This document shows positions 54,936 through 60,860 of a stretch of 60,860 nucleotides of DNA, one piece after another (within the stretch, counting starts at the first letter, position 1; every line of letters begins with the position of its first letter). Below the pieces are notes generated by a model, which worked only from the letters and a program-made list of their open reading frames with translations, was not told the origin of the DNA and ran no database searches. The position numbers and the translations under genes are program-made. The stretch is from an uncultured Chitinophagaceae bacterium (lineage in GTDB: Bacteria > Bacteroidota > Bacteroidia > Chitinophagales > Chitinophagaceae): NCBI GenBank assembly GCA_937858715.1, contig CALLZY010000198.1, positions 1 through 60,860 of the forward strand, read 5' to 3'.

Positions 54936-57329
54936 TCATTCTTTCATCATTGATAAGATAACATCCACAATTTCCTCAGCATTCGGCTTACTAAAATAAT
55001 CACCATCACTTCCGTATGAAGGGCGGTGATCTTTTCCTGTAATTGTTCTGGGAGCTACATCAAGGTAACGGTAGCCGCCCTGATCTTCCATCACCTTGTT
55101 GAACATAAACCCTGCTGCGCCACCCGGCACATCCTCATCAACAAAAACTATACGGCTGGTTTTTTTAAGTGATTCAAGAATCATGTGCTTTAAATCAAAA
55201 GGCAACAGCGTTTGCACATCCACCACTTCGCAGCTAACACTTTGTTCTTCCAATACCTGCACCGCATCCATAACAATGCGCAGAGTGGAGCCATAAGTAA
55301 CTATTGTAACATCCGTCCCTTCTTTTACCACCTCCGGTATTCCCAGCGGAACTGTGTATTCCAGCAAATTATTGGGAAGTTTTTCTTTCAACCGGTAGCC
55401 GTTGAGGCATTCCACCACCAGACCCGGATCATTGCTACGGAGCAAAGTATTATACATGCCTACCGCCTGTGTCATATTTCGTGGCACACATATGTATATT
55501 CCTCTGAGAGAATTAATAATCATACCCATGGGAGAGCCGCTATGCCAAATGCCTTCAAGCCTGTGGCCTCTTGTTCTCACAATCAGCGGACAAGACTGTT
55601 TGCCGACTGTGCGATAATGCAAGGTGGCCACATCGTCACTTAATGGCTGCAAACCATACAGTAAGTAATCAAGATATTGAATTTCGGCAATTGGCCTCAG
55701 TCCACGGTAAGCCAGGCCAATGCCCTGTCCCATTATTGTCAGTTCCCTGATGCCGGTATCAAAAATGCGAAGGTTACCATGTTTCTGTTGCAACCCGCTG
55801 AAGCCCTGGTTTACATCACCGATATATCCCAGGTCTTCTCCAAAAGCCAGCACCCTTGGATTGGAAGTAAATAACTGATCGAAGTACCTGTTCAAAACCT
55901 CAAAGCCATTTACCACCGATGCATCGTAATTATAAGATGGCTTTACTTCATTTACATGTAAGGCACTTTTTACACCTTCATTATAAAGATGTGAGTTATA
56001 AAGTTTCCTGCTTTCGGCCAGCAGATCATTATAATAATCCTTTGTCCAGAAAGCTGCATCTGTATCGCCGGCCATAAGCAAGGCGTTATGTAATGCTTTC
56101 ATCACATCCCTCCGCAGTGGTTCTCTTAAAGCAGAGAGTTCAGTAGCAATCTTGTGTAGGCCTCCTGCCAAATCTGGTAACGCTTTTGCCATGGAGTGTA
56201 TCAGTTCTGTCGCCCTTGCTACCTGTGCTTTTACCGGAGCTATGTATTTCTCCCAAGCTGTATTCTTACTGTCTCTTACAAACTCTTTTGCTTTTGAAGC
56301 AATTTCAGTCAGATCATCATCAGTTGCAAGATCATTAGTTACTATCCACTCCCGCATCTTCTTAATCCCATCCCATTCTCTTTCCCATTCCAGTCTTTCG
56401 GGAGTTTTATACCGCTCATGGCTTCCTGATGTGGAATGCCCTTGCGGCTGATTAATTTCTTCTACATGAAACAATACAGGAATATGTTCGGTTCTGCAAA
56501 GGGTAATTCCTTCTTCAAATACCTCACACATACCGGCATAGTCCCAACCTTTTACCTTATAAATTTTAATGCCGTTAGTTCCTTCTTCTTTATTTAGTCC
56601 GGCAAGTGCTTCAGAAATGGAACCCTTGGTTGTCTGCAACTGCTTGGGTACAGATATGCCGTATCCATTGTCCCACACAAAAACAGCCATTGGTATTTGC
56701 AGTACCCCGGCGGCATTCAGGGCTTCCCAAAAATGCCCTTCGCTGGTGGAAGCATCGCCAATTGTAGTGAAACAAACCTCGTTGCCACTATCCGACAAAT
56801 GCTTATAAGATTGCAATTGTTCGATGTGCCGGAAGGCTTTTGATGCATAGGCTAATCCCAATGCCCTCGGCATCTGACCAGCCGTGGGTGCCATGTCGCT
56901 GGATGTGTTTTTCATGGCAGTAAGATTGAGCCAGTCGCCATTCTCATCCACATTTGGGGTGGCGAAATGACTGTTCATCTGTCGGCCAGCACTAAAAGGA
57001 TCATTGTTTATATCCGGGTCAGCGTATAACTGCGAAAAAATCTGCTCAACTGTGGCAATACCTGATGCAACCGCAAATGTCTGGTCTCTGTAATAACCAC
57101 TGCGGTAATCGCCGGGCTGAAAAAACTTGGCCATTGCCACTTGTGCTATTTCCTTTCCATCGCCAAAAATGCCGAACTTGGCTTTGCCGCTCAGTACTTC
57201 CTTCCGGCCCAATAAACTGGCCTCCCGGCTTATACAGGCAGTTCTGAAATCGTTCAGCACTTCATTTCTGAACTTGTCAAAGGAGAGCTTTCCTTCGTCA
57301 GCAGTTACTTGCAAATTGGCTTGTTCCAT
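54936..57329 (-). CDS. 2-oxoacid dehydrogenase E1, fused alpha and beta subunits
   Basis: 797 residues from ATG 57329 (MEQANLQVT); the frame continues 19 codons upstream but the start here follows a -7 box. Thiamine-diphosphate enzyme of a branched-chain or pyruvate-type 2-oxoacid dehydrogenase complex. The alpha half has GDASTSEGHFWEALNAAGVLQ and DNGYGIS (TPP/Mg site), the beta half FGEDLGYIGDVNQGF, AYRGLRPIAEIQYLDYL, and the transketolase C-domain (VEVVDVQTLLPFD-type, GHRLEG). Fusion of alpha and beta in one chain is normal in Bacteroidota. The E2 and E3 genes are elsewhere; the substrate is most often branched-chain oxoacids. Confidence 0.93.
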   Translation of the reverse strand: MEQANLQVTADEGKLSFDKFRNEVLNDFRTACISREASLLGRKEVLSGKAKFGIFGDGKEIAQVAMAKFFQPGDYRSGYYRDQTFAVASGIATVEQIFSQLYADPDINNDPFSAGRQMNSHFATPNVDENGDWLNLTAMKNTSSDMAPTAGQMPRALGLAYASKAFRHIEQLQSYKHLSDSGNEVCFTTIGDASTSEGHFWEALNAAGVLQIPMAVFVWDNGYGISVPKQLQTTKGSISEALAGLNKEEGTNGIKIYKVKGWDYAGMCEVFEEGITLCRTEHIPVLFHVEEINQPQGHSTSGSHERYKTPERLEWEREWDGIKKMREWIVTNDLATDDDLTEIASKAKEFVRDSKNTAWEKYIAPVKAQVARATELIHSMAKALPDLAGGLHKIATELSALREPLRRDVMKALHNALLMAGDTDAAFWTKDYYNDLLAESRKLYNSHLYNEGVKSALHVNEVKPSYNYDASVVNGFEVLNRYFDQLFTSNPRVLAFGEDLGYIGDVNQGFSGLQQKHGNLRIFDTGIRELTIMGQGIGLAYRGLRPIAEIQYLDYLLYGLQPLSDDVATLHYRTVGKQSCPLIVRTRGHRLEGIWHSGSPMGMIINSLRGIYICVPRNMTQAVGMYNTLLRSNDPGLVVECLNGYRLKEKLPNNLLEYTVPLGIPEVVKEGTDVTIVTYGSTLRIVMDAVQVLEEQSVSCEVVDVQTLLPFDLKHMILESLKKTSRIVFVDEDVPGGAAGFMFNKVMEDQGGYRYLDVAPRTITGKDHRPSYGSDGDYFSKPNAEEIVDVILSMMKE

Positions 57330-57333
57330 GAAG

Positions 57334-57341
57334 CAAAAATA
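57334..57341 (-). promoter_or_regulatory. -7 box 4 nt before the E1 start codon
   Basis: On the minus strand TATTTTTG matches TAnnTTTG, then CTTC and the ATG at 57329. It resembles the arrangement before the ABC-F gene. Confidence 0.5.
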
Positions 57342-57425
57342 GGGAGATTGGATACCAACCGTTAGCCTGTGAAAAAAATGCTGCAAGCTTTTGCAACCCT
57401 TTTAAGCCGTCTGCCATCTTTTTGC

Positions 57426-57433
57426 TAAATTTG
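57426..57433 (+). promoter_or_regulatory. -7 box of the DUF1573 pair
   Basis: TAAATTTG matches TAnnTTTG 22 nt before the ATG at 57456. Confidence 0.5.
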
Positions 57434-57455
57434 AAGTCTTCAAAACCTCATTTTC

Positions 57456-57950
57456 ATGAAGAAAATACTGGCCATTGCTCTTTCTTCAGCTTTTAACCTG
57501 GCGGTCTGTGCCCAGCAAACTCCTGTTAATGAGCATGCAGGTCATAACCATGATATACCTGCTGCTGCCGCAAAACCGGTAACAGAGAATGTACTTACAG
57601 TTTCAGAAACTGAGTTTGATTTTGGCAGTATTCCGCAGGGGAAACCCGTTTACCACAATTTTATCATCACCAATACAGGAAAAACACCCCAGAAACTGGA
57701 CAATGTAACAGCCAGTTGCGGTTGTACAACTCCCGAATGGAGCAGGGATCCGATTCCTGCAGGTGGAAATGCCACAATAAGAGTAGGATATAATTCCGCC
57801 GCCGAAGGGCCTTTTGCAAAGCCGCTTACCATTATTTATAATACCAACCAGACAATTCAGTTAATTATTAAAGGCAAAGTTTGGAGAGCCCCGGAAGGAC
57901 CAGCACCAGCTAATGCCTCAATTGACATACTTAAAAAACAAACATTTTAA
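57456..57950 (+). CDS. Exported DUF1573 protein, first of a tandem pair
   Basis: 164 residues with a signal peptide (AFNLAVCAQ). After a His-rich stretch (NEHAGHNHD) comes an immunoglobulin-like DUF1573 domain with the conserved TASCGCTTPEWS and the strands TEFDFGSIPQGKPVYHNF and ITNTGKTPQKLDNV. Role unknown; the fold is found in secreted or periplasmic proteins. A gap of 12 bp separates it from its paralogue, with which it shares half its residues in the core. Confidence 0.9.
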   Translation: MKKILAIALSSAFNLAVCAQQTPVNEHAGHNHDIPAAAAKPVTENVLTVSETEFDFGSIPQGKPVYHNFIITNTGKTPQKLDNVTASCGCTTPEWSRDPIPAGGNATIRVGYNSAAEGPFAKPLTIIYNTNQTIQLIIKGKVWRAPEGPAPANASIDILKKQTF

Positions 57951-57962
57951 ATTTAGAAAACC

Positions 57963-58388
57963 ATGAAGAAGCTATTCTTACTCGCAACTGCTTTTGCTTT
58001 CACTTTTGCTGCTACAGCACAAACAAAACCAGAAGATGTAGTTAAACCTAATGCAGAAACTCACGACTTTGGTAAAATAAAGCAGGGTGAGCCTGCATCA
58101 TTTGTTTTTGAACTGAAAAATATCAGTAAAGCTCCGATTGTTGTAGAAAGCACCAGTGCTTCCTGCGGATGCACCACACCGGAAAAACCTACAGAGCCCA
58201 TTCTGCCCGGAGAAGTTGGTAAAGTTAAAGTTCAGTACAATGCTGCTGCTGTTGCTCCATTCACAAAAGATGTGTATGTAAAACTGGCCGGAGTTGACCA
58301 GCAATTAATCCTTCACATTAAAGGAGAAGTGCTTACCCCGGAGGCCTATGCCGACTACCTGAAAACAAAACCGGCAAAAAGCAAATAA
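57963..58388 (+). CDS. Exported DUF1573 protein, second of a tandem pair
   Basis: 141 residues with a signal peptide (FAFTFAATAQ). Core AETHDFGKIKQGEPASFVFELKN, STSASCGCTTPEKPTE and GEVGKVKVQYNAA mirrors the upstream gene but lacks its His-rich segment; the C-terminus is Lys-rich (KTKPAKSK). It is the second gene of the operon and is closed by an intrinsic terminator. Confidence 0.92.
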   Translation: MKKLFLLATAFAFTFAATAQTKPEDVVKPNAETHDFGKIKQGEPASFVFELKNISKAPIVVESTSASCGCTTPEKPTEPILPGEVGKVKVQYNAAAVAPFTKDVYVKLAGVDQQLILHIKGEVLTPEAYADYLKTKPAKSK

Positions 58389-58405
58389 GTTCTAACAATT
58401 ATTAT

Positions 58406-58434
58406 AAAAAAATCCTCCTGCGGAGGATTTTTTT
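58406..58434 (+). terminator. Bidirectional intrinsic terminator
   Basis: ATCCTCC (58412-58418) and GGAGGAT (58422-58428) pair with a 3-nt loop, flanked by A and T runs on either side, so it can serve the DUF1573 pair and the convergent TPR gene. Confidence 0.85.
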
Positions 58435-58442
58435 ATTTCGGG

Positions 58443-59579
58443 CTACATCTCATTTACTTTCTTCTGCAGTGTTTCCACATGCTTTGATGATAGTACTTTC
58501 AATTCATCCACCATTTTCTGGGCCTGCGATCTCTTTCCTTGTTTAATGTACATAAGACAGGCGTAATAGCGGGCATTTTCATTTTTTGGGTTAAGAGAAA
58601 TGGCCTTATCAAAACTTAAACCAGCTTCCACATAGTTATTAGTTTTATAATAGCTATATCCTAATTCCACATAAGCTGCTGTATAATCAGGCTCCATTTC
58701 AACTGCCGTTTTAAGATAAGAAATGGCTTCGGAGTATTTTTCTGAGGAGTTCAGACAATAACCAATTCCAAAACAGGCCTTTCTTTCTTTTGGTTTAATT
58801 TCCAATGATTTCTTATACCAGCTTATTGCCGTATTGCAATCCTTTTTATTATCCCTGTACACTTCAGCAATACCGTTGTAAGGCACATGGCTTTTGCTGT
58901 CTAATTTCATGGCATCATTAAAGTATGCTATTGCCTCATTATCCTGTTTCAGTTTTGAAGAAGCAAACCCCAGTTCCAGATAGGTGTTGATGTAATCTTT
59001 TTTGAACTCTAACGATTTATTCAAGGCGTCTTTTGCCTTTGCGTATTCTTTTATTGCGTTATTACAAAAACCCTTTCTGTACCAATACAGGTAATCTGTA
59101 ATTTCCTTTTTTGCATTAGACTCATACTTTTCAAATTGGGAGAGTGCATTATTGTATTCGTCTTTGTCATACTCAATATAACCAAGTTGCTTATAAGCCC
59201 CGGAATAGTCAGGTTTTAGTTTCAGGCATTGGTTATAGGAAACCTGTGCCGAATCTGTTATATTCAGTTTCTCAAACGCATAGCCCAGTTCAAAATGCAC
59301 CTTGGGAATAGTTGGTATAAATTTTCTCGCTTTCCGGAGACTAACAAGAGCATCTGTATATTTTCTTAAGTCATTCTGGCACCATCCCATTTCATATATA
59401 GCATCAGCGTAATCAGGTTTCAAAGATGCGGCTTGTTTGAACTTTTCAAGAGCAAGTGCTGAATTACCCTGCTCCTTCAGTTTAACTCCCTCTTTATAAA
59501 AAGATGTTGCATCTTGGGCAAAAACTGGTGGTAAGGTTGTAAGTATAGCCAAAAAGGCAATGATGGTTTTGTTTCTCAT
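58443..59579 (-). CDS. Exported tetratricopeptide-repeat protein
   Basis: 378 residues from ATG 59579 (MRNKTIIAFLAILTTL, signal peptide to VFAQ); an upstream in-frame Met (59612) would place odd residues before a good signal. The rest is about ten TPR units (for example GNSALALEKFKQAASLKPDY, KYSEAISYLKTAVEMEPDYT, NNYVEAGLSFDKAISLNPKN). TPR proteins are protein-binding scaffolds; the partner is unknown. Located between the DUF1573 pair (convergent) and the histidine kinase, with 57 bp to the latter. Confidence 0.93.
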   Translation of the reverse strand: MRNKTIIAFLAILTTLPPVFAQDATSFYKEGVKLKEQGNSALALEKFKQAASLKPDYADAIYEMGWCQNDLRKYTDALVSLRKARKFIPTIPKVHFELGYAFEKLNITDSAQVSYNQCLKLKPDYSGAYKQLGYIEYDKDEYNNALSQFEKYESNAKKEITDYLYWYRKGFCNNAIKEYAKAKDALNKSLEFKKDYINTYLELGFASSKLKQDNEAIAYFNDAMKLDSKSHVPYNGIAEVYRDNKKDCNTAISWYKKSLEIKPKERKACFGIGYCLNSSEKYSEAISYLKTAVEMEPDYTAAYVELGYSYYKTNNYVEAGLSFDKAISLNPKNENARYYACLMYIKQGKRSQAQKMVDELKVLSSKHVETLQKKVNEM

Positions 59580-59636
59580 ACAGCTAATATAAAAAACTGT
59601 CCGGAGAAACAAATATCACAGGGAAGGTATTTTGAC

Positions 59637-60860
59637 TTATGGCACAGACGGTGACACTTCCTGTTCTGATATATTATTTAACGGAATATCAATTTCAAGT
59701 GTAAAACCTTCGCCAGGCTCTGTTTCCACATTTATTGTTCCGCCAAACACACCTAAGCGGCTGGCTATGTTTTTTAGCCCAATTCCATGTGTAACATTTT
59801 CCTTATCCATACCTTTTCCATCGTCCGTTATCCGCATGAAGAAATGGTTATCTGCGGTCTTTAAGGAAAAGACGACATGCCCTGCGTCAGCATATTTGAT
59901 AATATTGGTACACTGCTCCTGAGCCACCCTGTAAACAGCAAGCTTCATATCATTATTAAGCAGTTCTTCGTTAAAACGGTCGTGTTTAATATGTGCATTT
60001 ATTCCTGCATTCTTCAGCATTGTATCTCCAAGACGGCGGATTTGCTTAATAAGATCTTCATTCGAAAGGTTGGGAGTTACCAGTTCGTGGGCAATTTTCC
60101 TGTTTTCCTGAATGGCCATATTAATATTATCAATACAGGAAGGGACTAATTCTTCTCTTTTGTCCGGGAAATCTCTCACTACCGACAGAAGCACTTTAGT
60201 GCCTACTAATATCTGGTTCACATTATCGTGTAATTCAATACCTATTGCATTTCGCTCTTTCTCCTGCCCTTTCAGCATGGCTTCCGTAATCTTTCGCTGC
60301 TCTTCCGTTTTACTTTTAATTCTTTCTTCCTCCAGTCTTTTTATTTCCGAAATATCTATGTGCATCACTACGGCACCGTTGTTTTCCTTTCCCTTTAGAG
60401 GTGTAACAACCATTTTAAACCATTGTTGCTTTTTGCATCTTGGGCAGAAATATTCATGTACAAACTCCTCAGTTCTGCCTTCAAGCACTCTTCTTATCCC
60501 TTCCGAAACCATGCTTTTTTCAACTTCTCCTCCCAACGAGTCTCCCGAAAACGCTATGTAGTCTTCTCCTATCCCATACTGTTTGCCTGCAAAGCCGCAC
60601 TCCATTGTAAAAGACTTCCACTCATCGTTCACATCAAGTATGCTGCCATCCGAATCTAACAGGGCGATTTGTGCAGGCAGGGTATTAAGAATAGTGGAGA
60701 GCCGACCCGTAAGCAGCATATTCTCGTCTAATGTTTCTCTGAGTTCTCTTTGCGCTTCTGTTATTTCTGTGATATCAATCATTGAGCCAACTACCCGGTA
60801 GGGTTTACCTTTTTCATTATAAAGTATATATCCGCAATCGTATATATAAGCAATCTCCCC
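59637..60860 (-). CDS. PAS-domain sensor histidine kinase, N-terminus beyond the window
   Basis: 407 residues are visible and the frame stays open to the window edge, where the residues GEIAYIYDCGYILYNEKGK and VVGSMIDITE are the end of another PAS/PAC unit. Then a PAS domain (LLDSDGSILDVNDEWKSF, with a CPRCKKQQWF pair), a HisKA_3 dimer domain with the phospho-accepting His in GIELHDNVNQIL, and a HATPase_c domain (EQCTNIIKYADA, TDDGKGMD, HGIGLKNIASRLG). It is of the NarL-partner type, so a LuxR-family regulator is expected but none is in the window. Confidence 0.94.
   Translation of the reverse strand, partial: GEIAYIYDCGYILYNEKGKPYRVVGSMIDITEITEAQRELRETLDENMLLTGRLSTILNTLPAQIALLDSDGSILDVNDEWKSFTMECGFAGKQYGIGEDYIAFSGDSLGGEVEKSMVSEGIRRVLEGRTEEFVHEYFCPRCKKQQWFKMVVTPLKGKENNGAVVMHIDISEIKRLEEERIKSKTEEQRKITEAMLKGQEKERNAIGIELHDNVNQILVGTKVLLSVVRDFPDKREELVPSCIDNINMAIQENRKIAHELVTPNLSNEDLIKQIRRLGDTMLKNAGINAHIKHDRFNEELLNNDMKLAVYRVAQEQCTNIIKYADAGHVVFSLKTADNHFFMRITDDGKGMDKENVTHGIGLKNIASRLGVFGGTINVETEPGEGFTLEIDIPLNNISEQEVSPSVP

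Overview
The window reads as chromosome of a Bacteroidota bacterium, most likely Chitinophagaceae. This is inferred from Sec signal peptides ending in A-x-A-Q or F-S-Q, several genes preceded by the Bacteroidota -7 box TAnnTTTG with little Shine-Dalgarno sequence, fused alpha/beta 2-oxoacid dehydrogenase E1, tandem DUF3857/transglutaminase proteins, DUF1573 pairs and an Xre/RES toxin-antitoxin pair. I saw no rRNA, tRNA, CRISPR array, insertion sequence or phage gene.

Layout. 1-8 kb: 5' part of clpB (minus strand, cut by the window edge), an exported serine hydrolase, a DUF6263-like protein, a small two-helix channel-like protein, and a DUF3857/transglutaminase pair of which one member has lost its catalytic residues. 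8-14 kb: queG, an orphan ABC-2 permease operon, then folK, a deoxynucleoside kinase and an MFS exporter. 14-17.5 kb: an exported metallo-beta-lactamase-fold hydrolase, a lipoprotein, the RES/Xre module and a YkgJ-type protein. 17.6-28 kb: gcvP, a DUF6600-like WG-repeat protein, a large lipoprotein, a Tat-exported superoxide dismutase, a tail-anchored J-protein, a Uup-like ABC-F ATPase and a DUF481 outer-membrane protein. 28-37.8 kb: a five-gene minus-strand run (dicarboxylate symporter, DedA, MFS, GT9 glycosyltransferase, hydrolase-like protein), two APC amino-acid permeases and yebC.

37.9-53.1 kb is the unusual part: nine consecutive minus-strand genes, nearly all exported. Four (40801-42990, 43118-45079, 45821-47581, 47586-49481) share a clear set of motifs along their length; two more (49508-50701, 50694-53081) look like divergent members. 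Embedded with them are a permuted papain-like (NlpC/P60 or LRAT-like) candidate enzyme and a pair of paralogues, one with an HExxH zinc-peptidase motif and one in which that motif is destroyed. I cannot name the family. Short gaps and overlaps suggest one operon that builds or processes a surface or periplasmic assembly; this is the best candidate for an undescribed system.

53.6-60.9 kb returns to housekeeping: a DCC thiol-disulfide oxidoreductase, a PhzF-like protein, the fused E1 dehydrogenase, two tandem DUF1573 proteins, a TPR protein and a PAS/HisKA_3 histidine kinase cut by the window end. All functional assignments are by reading the sequence; no database search was run.
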